A DNA stretch of 64,000 nucleotides from contig CAZJQI010000005.1 in NCBI GenBank assembly GCA_964548275.1, positions 1-64,000 of the forward strand, in the 5' to 3' direction. Shown here in pieces: positions 43,654 to 52,945 of this stretch. Position 1 is the first letter of the stretch, and every line of letters starts with the position of its first letter. This stretch comes from JAUVUV01 sp964548275 (GTDB taxonomy: Bacteria; Gemmatimonadota; Glassbacteria; GWA2-58-10). A model generated the notes under the pieces. It was not told the origin of the DNA and searched no databases. It saw only the letters and a list, made by a program, of their open reading frames with translations. Position numbers and translations under genes: made by a program.

Positions 43654-44451
43654 TCAGCCCTTGCGCGTCCGGTTGGGCTTACTCTTGCTGATCAAGGTTT
43701 CCTCCCCCAGGTGATAGGCGATATACCTGTGCGAAAGGCTCTCAACCTCTTCGAAATCCCCTGGAGCCAACTTCGGCAGCTCCTCAGGTGAGGAGGGGAA
43801 ACGTCTTGAACTTTTATAAATAAAACGCAGGCTCTGGTAACTGACAACATTTGCAGGCGGGCCTTGGTCTGCTGTGAATTCAGGCGATCTGCCGCATTCA
43901 TTACAAAGCGCCCCACCCCTGGCCACCATGAAACGGTATTTTTCGGCGCGGGAGAGCCTGCCGCCGCATCTTACACATTCGACCAGTTGTGGCTCATGCC
44001 CCAGTATGCTCACCAGGCGCCAGCGGAAAGCAACTATCAAGGCTTTTAAAAAACCACTATCATTGCCGTGCCTGTCGGCCAAGCTCAGGAATCCGCGGAG
44101 AAGTTCGAAAAGGTCCTTGCTTTCATGCTCCTCATGAGTCACTGCCTTGAGCAGTTCCACTGCCTGGCTGGCCGCCCAGAATGCGTCCAGGCTCTTTCTG
44201 ATCCCGCTGAAATTGTTTTCGACATCAACATCGCGCAGAGTGAAAAGCGATTTTCGCTCACTTTTCCGGTAGATCACCCGGACCAGGTTGAATGTCTCCA
44301 GGCTACCCAGATATTTGCTTTTTGCCCGGCGTGCGCCCTTGACCATGAACGACTGGCGCCCGTAATCCGGGGTGAGCATCCAGAGAACACGGCTTGAATC
44401 GCTGTAGTTTACCCCTCCAAGGATAATTGCGCTCTGATGTATGGGATTCAT
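43654..44451 (-). CDS. recO: DNA repair protein RecO
   Basis: Mediator of RecA loading on SSB-coated DNA. The N-terminal OB fold contains SAIILGGVNYSDSSRVLWML and GARRAKSKYLGSLETFN. The helical C-terminal domain has a zinc motif, CVRCG near residue 159 and CNECG near 186. Length 265 is usual. The gene is in the phoH-ybeY-recO group common in many bacteria, though era and dgkA, often found there, are absent. Confidence 0.92.
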   Translation of the reverse strand: MNPIHQSAIILGGVNYSDSSRVLWMLTPDYGRQSFMVKGARRAKSKYLGSLETFNLVRVIYRKSERKSLFTLRDVDVENNFSGIRKSLDAFWAASQAVELLKAVTHEEHESKDLFELLRGFLSLADRHGNDSGFLKALIVAFRWRLVSILGHEPQLVECVRCGGRLSRAEKYRFMVARGGALCNECGRSPEFTADQGPPANVVSYQSLRFIYKSSRRFPSSPEELPKLAPGDFEEVESLSHRYIAYHLGEETLISKSKPNRTRKG

Positions 44452-44473
44452 GATTAAAACCGGTTGCAGAAAC

Positions 44474-45811
44474 TTAGCCTAAGAGAATCAAGGCGCTTAA
44501 ACCGAGCAGGAGGAAGAACCCGATCATATCGGTGAAGTTTGAGATAACCGTTGACGAGACTGTAGGATCTAACCCAATTGCTTTCATGGCAATTGGGATC
44601 AAAGCGCCGATGAAGCTGGCGAGTGTCATCGAGATCCAGACGGCCACCCCTACTATCAAGGAGATATGGATGTCTCCCTGTATCAGATAAACCACCAGGA
44701 CAACAAGTATGCTGATAACCAAGCCGTTTATCAGGCCCACTATGGCCTCATGTATCAGGACTCGCCGCTTGCGCTCGCTTACCGATTCATCCAGGATCAG
44801 GCGGCGCAGAGTAACAGCCAGGCTTTGAGTGGAGGTATTGCCTCCGATTCCGGCTACCACCGGTAAAAACATGGCCAGGATGGTCACTTGCTCAATAACG
44901 TCGATATACAGGCCGATTATCTGCGCGGAAATGAAAATGAACCCCAGATTGAGAAACAGCCAGGGCAGGCGGCTTCTTACCGAATGAAACATCCCGTAGG
45001 TCCCCACGCTTTCATCCTCATGAACACCGCTCATCCGGAAAATATCCTCTGTCGTCTCCTCTTCCAGGATATCAATTACGTCATCCACGGTGACCCGGCC
45101 CAACAGGAGGCCTTGATCATCTACAACCGGGATAGAGACAAGGTTGTAGCGCGCCAGCAGCCTGGCGACCTGCTCCTGGTCCATGTTCGGAAGCACGCTC
45201 ACCAACTCGGTGTCCATGATTTGGGAGATTTTGGTTTCTGGATTGGCCAGTATTAAATCCCTGACAGAGATGATGCCTCGCAGCTTCCGCATGCGGTCAA
45301 CCACATAGACAGTGAAAAAATTCACCTCCTGCCCCTGCTTTCTCACTTCTTTAATCGCCTCCCGAGCCGTGAAGCTCATATCAACGGAGACAACTTCCGC
45401 GGTCATCACGCCGCCCGCGGTTTCCTCCCCGTATTGCATCAGGCTCTGGATCTCCTCCCGGTCCTCCTCATCAATCACACTCATCACCCGCTGAGCCTCT
45501 TGCTCGCTGAGTTCCTGGACAATATCCGTGGCATCATCATCCGGAAGCTCCTCGAAAACCTCATGGAGGGTCCGATCATCCATGCTCTTGATCAGTTCCT
45601 CCTGGTCTTCTTCGCGAGTCTCGGCGAGGGTTTGCGAGGCGATTTCCGCAGGCAGAAGGCTGAAAAAGCCCTTGCGCTCCTGCTCATCCAATTGCTCGAT
45701 TATGTCAGCCAGATCAGCCGGGTGAGTGGACTCAATCAACCCAATTAGCTCCTCCTGGCCGGATCCTCCCAGTTCGAGCAACCTTCTCACTTCTTCAAGT
45801 GTCAATTCCAT
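44474..45811 (-). CDS. mgtE: Magnesium transporter MgtE
   Basis: Mg2+ channel/transporter gated by intracellular magnesium. The N-terminal superhelical domain (about 1-130, with the PADLADIIEQLDEQER repeat) is followed by two CBS domains (about 135-255) and five membrane helices (about 285-445). The pore region includes GIGGNTSTQSLAV, and PTVSSTVISNFTDMIGF lies near the end. Length 445 is typical. It shares its transcript direction with two CorC/CNNM-like genes upstream, suggesting a magnesium or cation-handling group. Confidence 0.95.
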   Translation of the reverse strand: MELTLEEVRRLLELGGSGQEELIGLIESTHPADLADIIEQLDEQERKGFFSLLPAEIASQTLAETREEDQEELIKSMDDRTLHEVFEELPDDDATDIVQELSEQEAQRVMSVIDEEDREEIQSLMQYGEETAGGVMTAEVVSVDMSFTAREAIKEVRKQGQEVNFFTVYVVDRMRKLRGIISVRDLILANPETKISQIMDTELVSVLPNMDQEQVARLLARYNLVSIPVVDDQGLLLGRVTVDDVIDILEEETTEDIFRMSGVHEDESVGTYGMFHSVRSRLPWLFLNLGFIFISAQIIGLYIDVIEQVTILAMFLPVVAGIGGNTSTQSLAVTLRRLILDESVSERKRRVLIHEAIVGLINGLVISILVVLVVYLIQGDIHISLIVGVAVWISMTLASFIGALIPIAMKAIGLDPTVSSTVISNFTDMIGFFLLLGLSALILLG

Positions 45812-45861
45812 GTATCTTTCTCAACTCAAGCTGAGGTTTACGATTAGGGAAAGGTCTGGTT

Positions 45862-47175
45862 TCATTTTTCTTTTTCGCCGATCGTCTGTATTTCTCCACC
45901 CTCTTGGTCCCGAGTATCTTCCGGCCGGTCTATTTGCCGCAATCTCAGGCTTTCAACCCTCTTGGCTGTGGCCTCGAGCACGGTGATTCTCAGGGAAGCC
46001 ATCTGGAACCTTTCTCCCGCCTCGGGAACCCGGCCCAGTTGGAATACCAGAAGTCCGCCGATCGTTTCCACCTCATAGCTTTTTTCTGGCAGATCGATCT
46101 TGTCGGCGAGTTCATCCAGCCGTGTGCGACCGTCAACAATGAAACTATTGTCCCTGGCCATCCTGACCAGAGTCCCGGTAGCATCGTGAACATCATGAAT
46201 ATCACCAACCAGCTCTTCGAGCAGATTCTCCAGAGTTACGATACCCGCTGTTCCGCCGTATTCATCAAGAACCACGGCAAGGTGGCATTTCTTATGGCGC
46301 ATTTCATAAAAGAGGCTGTCGCATTTTCTGGTCTCCGGCGTGAATATTACCGGATGAATCAGCGGTTCCTCATCCTTTTTGCTCCCTCCCAGAAGGTCCG
46401 CCACGTGCACTATACCGATTATATGATCCAGGGATTCCTCGTAAATCGGGATTCGTGAAAAGTTGCTCTGGCTCATTTTGGCGGCGATTTCATCAATCGA
46501 CACGCCTTTCGGCACCGCCTCAATTTCTGTGCGTGGAGTCATCACCTCGCGCACGCTGGATTCACTGAAATTGAACACGCCGGTGATATAACTCCTTTCC
46601 TCCCTATCGAGAACCCCTGTGCGTTCGCTCTCGATCAGCACCCGCTGAATATTCTTGCGGGTAAAAATACTCTCCCGCTCCTGTTTCTTGATCCCGATCA
46701 ATCTGAGAAGCTGATAACTGATCAGGTGCGTTATTTTCGCTACTGGAGTCAGGAGGTAATGGTTCACCAGAAGCGGAGTTGCCACCAGGGGCACTAATCT
46801 TCCCGCATATTCCCTGGCCAAAGACTTGGGAATTATCTCTCCGAAAAACAGTGTGGGCGGTATTACGATAGCCGGGATCACCAGCGCGGTAACCAGAATC
46901 GAAAAAGCCTGCCTGGAGGGAAAGAGCTGAATGATCAGATCGGCGATCAGCACCGTGGCAAGAACATTCATCAGGTTGTTCCCCACAAGCAGAGAGGAAA
47001 GAATATCGCTCGGTCTGTTCAGGAATTTATCTACCAGCCTTGCCAAGTTGCTCTTTTTCTTCAGCCAGCTTTGTAATTTGACCTTGTTGACTGATATGAG
47101 AGCGGTCTCTGAGCCACTGAAAAAAGCGCTGCCCAGCAGAGCCAACAAGATCAGCCATATCTGAATATTAATCAC
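45862..47175 (-). CDS. CNNM/CorC-family protein (DUF21-CBS-CorC)
   Basis: 437 residues with the order DUF21 membrane domain (1-190), CBS pair (about 205-325; VMTPRTEIEAV, HLAVVLDEYGGTAGIV) and C-terminal CorC_HlyC domain (about 345-420). Members are implicated in Mg2+ or Co2+ export or in its control. SETALISVNKVKL in the first helix is typical of DUF21. A paralogue lies directly upstream (23-base gap), about 30% similar by eye. The two and mgtE probably form one operon. Confidence 0.9.
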   Translation of the reverse strand: MINIQIWLILLALLGSAFFSGSETALISVNKVKLQSWLKKKSNLARLVDKFLNRPSDILSSLLVGNNLMNVLATVLIADLIIQLFPSRQAFSILVTALVIPAIVIPPTLFFGEIIPKSLAREYAGRLVPLVATPLLVNHYLLTPVAKITHLISYQLLRLIGIKKQERESIFTRKNIQRVLIESERTGVLDREERSYITGVFNFSESSVREVMTPRTEIEAVPKGVSIDEIAAKMSQSNFSRIPIYEESLDHIIGIVHVADLLGGSKKDEEPLIHPVIFTPETRKCDSLFYEMRHKKCHLAVVLDEYGGTAGIVTLENLLEELVGDIHDVHDATGTLVRMARDNSFIVDGRTRLDELADKIDLPEKSYEVETIGGLLVFQLGRVPEAGERFQMASLRITVLEATAKRVESLRLRQIDRPEDTRDQEGGEIQTIGEKEK

Positions 47176-47198
47176 GGTTTCCTCAGAGTGATTCCGGT

Positions 47199-48500
47199 TC
47201 AGCTTTCTTTCGTGCCGTTTTCAGCCGTTGTTTCCTCTTCCGGTTCGGGGAGCTGCTCGATCCGCACTTTCCAGATCCGGCGTTTCGAGAGCTTTGTGAT
47301 CACGAACCGAAAACCATGGTAATCGAAATATTCGCCAGGATGAGGCAGCCGGTCGAACTTTGTGAAAACAAAGCCTCCCAGCGTTTCATATCCCCGGCCA
47401 TCGAGTTCCAGTCCGAGTTTTTCGGAGAGATCCTCTATATTGATTTTGCCGTCCACCAGGTAGATACCGGCTTTTTCCTCGACCAGCAGCGGCTCTTCCT
47501 CGTCGTGCTCATCCTGTATTTCACCGATTATCTCCTCCATGATATCTTCAACCGTCACCAGTCCTTCTGTCCCGCCATATTCATCCACAACGATCCCCAT
47601 GTACATATGACGTTCCTGGAATTCCCTCAAAGTTTTATCACAAGGTTTGGTTTCAGGAACATAATAGATGTCGTGTAAAAGTTTCTCGACAGTTTCAAAC
47701 CTCTTGAAAGTGTAAATGTAATCCAACAGATCCTTGGCATACAGGATTCCCCGGATGTTATCCAGGTCGCCGTCATAGACCGGGAATCGCGAGTGTCCGG
47801 TCTCTTCAATAGTCTTTACAATCTCCTCCAGGGGCGCATCGATTGAGATCCCTTTGATATCGGTCCTGGGAACCATTATCTCCCGCACCATTGTCTCGGA
47901 AAGTTCAAAGATATTGTGAATGATTGTCTTTTCTTCCTGTTCCAGGTCACCCTGCTCGGCTGACATGTCCACCATCAGTTTCAGTTCCTCTTCAAGAATC
48001 TCCCTATCCTGTTCGAGTTTCGAAAAAAGCCCCTTAAACCATAAACTAAACCTGACCAGCAGCCGGATAAACGGGTGGGCAATAAAAAACCAGCCACGAA
48101 TGAACCAGGTAAGCCGCAAGGCATGCCTGCTGGCATTAGCGATAGCATAAACCTTGGGGCTTATTTCACAGAACACCACGAGAATAAATGTCATCCCGAT
48201 CACATCGCACAGATACACGATCTGCTCGGACCACCCCACCTGGCTTCCCAAACGGTGAAGCAGAATGGTAGCAACCGCCGTAGCAGAGATATTGACCACG
48301 AGGTTGCCCAGGAGAATCCCGTTCAGCAACAGTTCAGGGTTTTCCAGCAGTTGGCGAACCTGTTTGCCGTATGTGGGCTGATCCTCTTCGAGCTGGGCTA
48401 TCTCGAAATTGGAAAGACTGAAAAAGGCGGTCTCCGAACTGCTGAAAACCGCGGACATCAGCAACAGTCCGACAAAAACTATAAGCAGGTATATTTCCAT
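47199..48500 (-). CDS. CNNM/CorC-family protein (DUF21-CBS-CorC)
   Basis: 433 residues with the same architecture as its neighbour: DUF21 membrane domain (SSSETAFFSLSNFEIAQL), CBS pair (IMVPRTDIKGI; YMGIVVDEYGGTEGLV) and CorC_HlyC domain. A tail of acidic residues ends the protein. The presence of two different adjacent copies suggests distinct partners or a heteromeric complex. It lies between ybeY and the other CorC gene. YbeY-CorC neighbourhood is common in Proteobacteria. Confidence 0.9.
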   Translation of the reverse strand: MEIYLLIVFVGLLLMSAVFSSSETAFFSLSNFEIAQLEEDQPTYGKQVRQLLENPELLLNGILLGNLVVNISATAVATILLHRLGSQVGWSEQIVYLCDVIGMTFILVVFCEISPKVYAIANASRHALRLTWFIRGWFFIAHPFIRLLVRFSLWFKGLFSKLEQDREILEEELKLMVDMSAEQGDLEQEEKTIIHNIFELSETMVREIMVPRTDIKGISIDAPLEEIVKTIEETGHSRFPVYDGDLDNIRGILYAKDLLDYIYTFKRFETVEKLLHDIYYVPETKPCDKTLREFQERHMYMGIVVDEYGGTEGLVTVEDIMEEIIGEIQDEHDEEEPLLVEEKAGIYLVDGKINIEDLSEKLGLELDGRGYETLGGFVFTKFDRLPHPGEYFDYHGFRFVITKLSKRRIWKVRIEQLPEPEEETTAENGTKES

Positions 48501-48648
48501 ATGAATTTCCGGCTTGCTTGATTTATTTCTCCACCCGGAATTTTATCTTTCAACCTTTGAGTCGACCGGTTAAAAATTCAGTGAAAAATCCGCATGCCGC
48601 TCGCAATCAAAGGCTATTGCACGAGACAATAGATTCGCCAACAGGCCT

Positions 48649-49149
48649 TTAACGCCCGGACTGGCTGCCTGAGCCAAGAAGGCCGGCAGGCGGGTAATGC
48701 TTTCCAACCGCCTCCTCCTGCAATTTGAACATCCTCCTGGCGTCCTTCTCGTTTTCATGGTCGTAACCGAGAAGGTGAAGAACACCGTGGGCGGCAAGCC
48801 TGATTAATTCTTCCTCGAGCGGCAGTCCCAGTTCCTTCGCCTGTTCCCGGGCGCGGGTCAGGCAGATGTAAATATCACCCAATAAAGGGCCCTCTGAATC
48901 TATCCTGTCTTGTTCCGAGAGATTGAAACATATAACATCGGTTACTCCGCTGCGACCCAGGTACTCCCGGTTGAGAGATTTTATCTTGTGCTTTCCCACA
49001 AAAGTAAGCGAAATCTCGCACACGCGGACTTTATGAGAGCTAAGTATTCCTCTTATCATTTTCCTGAGCGGTGTATATAACCCCTCGAGCTTCGTCCTGA
49101 CCGTTTTTCCCAGAAGCAGCTCCAGTGCTGCCGTTCTTTCCCTTTGCAT
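48649..49149 (-). CDS. ybeY: Endoribonuclease YbeY
   Basis: Single-strand-specific metal-dependent RNase involved in 16S rRNA 3'-end processing. The hallmark HGVLHLLGYDHE (His-x3-His-x5-His) near residue 119 binds the metal. LNREYLGRSGVTDVICFNL near 61 is the other conserved segment. The long start gives a 110-base overlap with pgpH; an internal ATG at 49062 would cut the overlap to 23 bases but would shorten the first helix. I keep the long form with reservation. Confidence 0.9.
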   Translation of the reverse strand: MQRERTAALELLLGKTVRTKLEGLYTPLRKMIRGILSSHKVRVCEISLTFVGKHKIKSLNREYLGRSGVTDVICFNLSEQDRIDSEGPLLGDIYICLTRAREQAKELGLPLEEELIRLAAHGVLHLLGYDHENEKDARRMFKLQEEAVGKHYPPAGLLGSGSQSGR

Positions 49150-51463
49150 CCTGCTGATTTCCTGTTGACTGTGGATAATCTATCCTGTGGTGATGGACGC
49201 CGATAAGAATGGTGAGAAACTCCTCGCCGATCCGGGTCAGGTCTCTTAGAGTGAGGTCTGTCTGATCCAGCTGCCCGTCGCGCAGCCTGGCCTCGATCAA
49301 TCCACTGGCCATACTCTTGATTCTGCTCACCGTGGGTTCGGTCAGGGTGCGGGAGGCAGACTCCACTGCATCGGCAAGCATGGTTATCGCAGCTTCCTTG
49401 GTCATCGGTTTCGGGCCCGGATAACAGAAATCTCCCTCGACCAGCGTGGTATCCGGCTTCTGATTTTTCTCCTTGGAGAAGAAGAATGAAATCAACTGGT
49501 TCCCATGATGCTGGCGGATCACATCGATTATACACTCGGGCAGCTTTGCCTTGCGGGCCAGCTCCACACCCTCTTTCACGTGGTTGGCGATAATCAGGCT
49601 GCTCATTTTCGGGCTGAGCTTGTTGTGGGGGTTGGGTTTGCCGGTCTGGTTTTCAATAAAATACTGGGGCTGTTTCAGCTTACCAATATCGTGGTAATAA
49701 CCGGCCACACGCGCATAAATCGGGTTTGCACCGATCCCTGCGGCCGCCGCCTCGGCCAGGCTCCCGATTATTATCGAGTGGTGGTAGGTACCCGGGGCCT
49801 CCATGGCAAGTCGCTTGAGAAGCGGCCGGTTCAGATCGCTCAACTCAAGAAGCGTAAAATTACTGGTGATTTTGAAAACATATTCGAAAAGCGGCAGGAG
49901 AGCGATCGTGATAAAAGTGGATATCGTTGCATTTATGCCGCACAAACCGGCAGCGTGAAGCACGCTGGTGATTTCCTCGCCGCGATAGGCAAAATCTATC
50001 GCAAACAGAACAAGCAGATAAGAAGCAGAGATGTACAGGATCGGCAGATATTGAGCCCGCCTGCTCGATATTTTACGAACGCTGAACGCACCGGCAACTC
50101 CCCCTGCCAGAGCGAGAAGAACCACGTAGATGGAAAAATTGGCCTGCACTCCGAGAATCAAGGCCAGGCAGAAAGCCCCCACAACAGCAACCTGGTCATC
50201 AAGAAGATAGGCGATCAGCATTGAGCCTATTGCCACAGGGAGAAGATAATTCGGCAGTTCCTGGCTGCCGATAATAATGCCGGAACAGCCCAGGACGATG
50301 GCAAAAGAGATAGCGATAATAAGCAGCTTGGGAAACTTGCCGTAAACATCGTTTCTATGGAAAAACAGATAGAGCCCCATGAAAATAAGCAACACCAAAT
50401 AGATCAGTACAATGCCGAACTCTCGTTTCACCTGGCTGGTTTCTCCGGCGAGAAGCTGCCTTTTTTCCAGCTCCGCTCTCAAATTATCCAGACGTTCGAT
50501 CTTCTCTCGGGTTACCCGCTCTCCCCAGCCGATAATTTTTTCTCCTTCAAGCACCCGCTCGTCTCTGGTGATCTTTACGCTTTCAGCGGCTAACTGGCGG
50601 AGACGCTCTGTTTCTGCCCAGTTGCCGATAATATTCGGCCGGATATAACGGCGTAACGCCTGAATAAACAAGCTCTTGCTGATTTCCTGGTATACCGGAT
50701 CGACAATCACGCTCCTCGACTGCTCCAAAACCCGCGCTACTGAGGAAAGCTCGTTTTTCCTGATAACCTTTTCCTCACCCTCCCTTCGCAGCTTCACATC
50801 TTCACTCTCGATTCTTTCGAAAGCCTCGGTGCTGATAACGCCCTCACGCAGCCTGCTTACAAGAAAATCTTTCAACCGGCTCCGCAGAATATTTGAACGC
50901 ACCGGATCGAACAGATAAACAATCTGCTCATCCGATAATGAAAGCAGTGAATCAATCGAGTAAAGGGAATTAAGCACAATGGGTTTGACAGTGAACTGGC
51001 CGAGGTCGGTGTCTTTTTTATCCAGGTGTCCTTTCCAGCCTGCAAGCTCCACAGCAATCAGTGAGTCGGTTCTAAGCTCATTCAAGCGGTCGAAAAAGGA
51101 AAATACATCCTGGAGAACCGTTTCCTTAACTCCGGGAAGGAATTCCAGTACAGGCTGAACCGCTGCGGTAGCTTCACGGCGTTCACGTTCCAGTTCAGCC
51201 TCATTTTTGTAAACCGGGAAATCGAAAGGCGCGATCACATCACGGTCAGCTACGCTTGCCAGCTGAATGTCGAAAAACGGATCGTAAGTGCGCCGTCCAG
51301 GGGTGAGGACCAAGCCCAGCCAGGTAAGTAAAACAACCAGAAATATACGTGTCCCGTGGCGGAAATATATATTTTTTGACAGAGTCTCGATCTTGGTCCA
51401 GGCCTTGAAATTCTTTATAAATCTTTTGAACCTGGATCTGATTCTTTTCATAGTTTTTTTCAT
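49040..51463 (-). CDS. pgpH: 7TM-HD phosphohydrolase of the PgpH type
   Basis: Membrane phosphodiesterase of the 7TMR-HDED class. In Listeria and relatives PgpH degrades c-di-AMP. Residues 1-40 contain the first helix, followed by an extracytoplasmic HDED domain (about 60-330). Seven membrane helices span about 335-560, and the HD domain (about 560-760) has YYHDIGKLKQPQYF and IRQHHGNQLI. The 807-residue length is typical. c-di-AMP hydrolysis is a family inference; no c-di-AMP cyclase gene is in the window. It lies between phoH and ybeY, as in Firmicutes and many other phyla. Confidence 0.9.
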   Translation of the reverse strand: MKKTMKRIRSRFKRFIKNFKAWTKIETLSKNIYFRHGTRIFLVVLLTWLGLVLTPGRRTYDPFFDIQLASVADRDVIAPFDFPVYKNEAELERERREATAAVQPVLEFLPGVKETVLQDVFSFFDRLNELRTDSLIAVELAGWKGHLDKKDTDLGQFTVKPIVLNSLYSIDSLLSLSDEQIVYLFDPVRSNILRSRLKDFLVSRLREGVISTEAFERIESEDVKLRREGEEKVIRKNELSSVARVLEQSRSVIVDPVYQEISKSLFIQALRRYIRPNIIGNWAETERLRQLAAESVKITRDERVLEGEKIIGWGERVTREKIERLDNLRAELEKRQLLAGETSQVKREFGIVLIYLVLLIFMGLYLFFHRNDVYGKFPKLLIIAISFAIVLGCSGIIIGSQELPNYLLPVAIGSMLIAYLLDDQVAVVGAFCLALILGVQANFSIYVVLLALAGGVAGAFSVRKISSRRAQYLPILYISASYLLVLFAIDFAYRGEEITSVLHAAGLCGINATISTFITIALLPLFEYVFKITSNFTLLELSDLNRPLLKRLAMEAPGTYHHSIIIGSLAEAAAAGIGANPIYARVAGYYHDIGKLKQPQYFIENQTGKPNPHNKLSPKMSSLIIANHVKEGVELARKAKLPECIIDVIRQHHGNQLISFFFSKEKNQKPDTTLVEGDFCYPGPKPMTKEAAITMLADAVESASRTLTEPTVSRIKSMASGLIEARLRDGQLDQTDLTLRDLTRIGEEFLTILIGVHHHRIDYPQSTGNQQDAKGKNGSTGAASGKNGQDEARGVIYTAQENDKRNT

Positions 51464-51615
51464 TAATAACTCCGCCAGGATGAAGATTCAGTCCTGCCGG
51501 CATTTATAAACGGCCAATGCTTTATGCTCGGAAGTTACCAGGGATTTTATATCCGTCCGGCGAAATTCAATCAAAACATCACCACGGATCTAGCCTGATT
51601 CGCCTACCATCCGGT

Positions 51616-52602
51616 TCAATCGTTGTCTTCCTCGTCGACCTTATCCTGATAGGCCCGAATGATATTTTTCACCAGCTGGTGTCGCACTACATCGGCTTCT
51701 GTAAAATAGACGAAGGCAATCCCCTCGATTCCTTTGAGAATTTTCTCTACCTGGAGCAGGCCGCTCATATCCTGGCGCGGCAGGTCGATCTGTGTCTTAT
51801 CACCTGTGACCACAGCCTTGGAGTTCCCGCCCAAGCGGGTAAGGAACATTTTCATCTGAAGGCGGGAGGCATTCTGTGCCTCGTCGAGAATGACAAAGGC
51901 ATCGTGAAGAGTCCTTCCCCTCATGAACGCAATAGGCGCGATTTCCAATGTGCCGTTTTCCAGATACTTCTGGAGTTTTTCCAGCAGAATCATATCACAG
52001 AGAGCATCGTACAGGGGGCGCAGATAGGGATGCACCTTCTCCTGTATGTCCCCGGGCAGAAAACCCAGTTTTTCGCCGGCCTCCACTGCAGGCCGAGCGA
52101 GAACAATCTTTTTCACCCTCTTTTTATTCAAAGCATCGATTGCTGCAGCCACCGCCAGGTAGGTCTTCCCGGTCCCCGCCGGGCCGATCCCAACGACAAT
52201 GTCATTCTCCTTTATCATTCGCAGGTACTTGCGTTGTCCCGGCCCACGAGGCTTGATTACCTTTTTCTTTTCAGTCATGTAGATATGGGTCGTTTCGAAA
52301 ACCTCGCCGCTGTCGGGTTCCCCCTCCCTCACCGAACGCGCGATTTCCCCGATCTCGGATGTCTGAAAGCTCCTGCCGGTCTGGACCAGTGCAATCAGGC
52401 GGCAAAGTGTTCTTTCCATATCGAGCACGGCCGACTCTTCGCCGATTATCACCATTTCCCCGGCGCGGATATAAGCCTCACAGTCGAACATGGTTTCAAG
52501 AAGTCGAAGGTTTTGATCGTTCGGCCCAAGAAGGCTCAGCATGTCGACCCCTTCAATGGAAATCTTTCTGGTGGCCTGACTTCTATCCGTGGTTTTCACC
52601 AT
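51616..52602 (-). CDS. phoH: PhoH-family ATPase
   Basis: Cytoplasmic ATPase of the PhoH/YbeZ family, thought to act with YbeY in RNA metabolism. The P-loop is GPAGTGKTYLA near residue 137, and Walker B is FVILDEAQNAS near 235. The N-terminal 110 residues contain the family's accessory domain. ATG at 52602 is chosen because GGAGGT lies 12 bases upstream. A TTG at 52632 gives ten extra residues that include this sequence. Length 328 fits. Confidence 0.93.
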   Translation of the reverse strand: MVKTTDRSQATRKISIEGVDMLSLLGPNDQNLRLLETMFDCEAYIRAGEMVIIGEESAVLDMERTLCRLIALVQTGRSFQTSEIGEIARSVREGEPDSGEVFETTHIYMTEKKKVIKPRGPGQRKYLRMIKENDIVVGIGPAGTGKTYLAVAAAIDALNKKRVKKIVLARPAVEAGEKLGFLPGDIQEKVHPYLRPLYDALCDMILLEKLQKYLENGTLEIAPIAFMRGRTLHDAFVILDEAQNASRLQMKMFLTRLGGNSKAVVTGDKTQIDLPRQDMSGLLQVEKILKGIEGIAFVYFTEADVVRHQLVKNIIRAYQDKVDEEDND

Positions 52603-52945
52603 TCTTGTTGTCTTACCTCCAGGGAATTTCAATTGAAAGCCGCTGTTAACCGTACTTGCGACCCGTTCAATTTCCTCCAGAAACAGAAAAATAAATAAAC
52701 AGAAACCCCATTAAGTTTAATCTGGCATTTTTTCGATTCAAATTCAAGCAAGCGCTACAGTTAAGGCAAACCGCTTTCAAAGCTTAAAAGTCCATATTTG
52801 CCGGATCAAGGCATTTGAAAAGTCACAAATAACCCAGCCGGATAGCCATTGTGAATAATTCATCTGCCCGGCTGCCAAGGTTAAAAAATTCAAACAGCCG
52901 ATTAATTATTAGATATGATGCTTGAGCATCCTGCTCACGGCAGGG
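52603..52945. other. Intergenic region between aspS and phoH
   Basis: No gene is supported. It should contain the end of the aspS transcript and the phoH promoter, both on the minus strand. I see an imperfect CGGCTG/CAGCCG inverted repeat near 52870 and a weak -35/-10 pair, but neither is convincing. Confidence 0.5.

Noticed and set aside
44452..45861. Magnesium riboswitch before mgtE
   Set aside because: The gap upstream of mgtE is only 50 bases, too short for a known Mg2+ riboswitch.
51517..52698. Long plus-strand open frame of 393 codons opposite phoH
   Set aside because: It is antisense to the well-supported phoH gene, and its product has no recognisable family.
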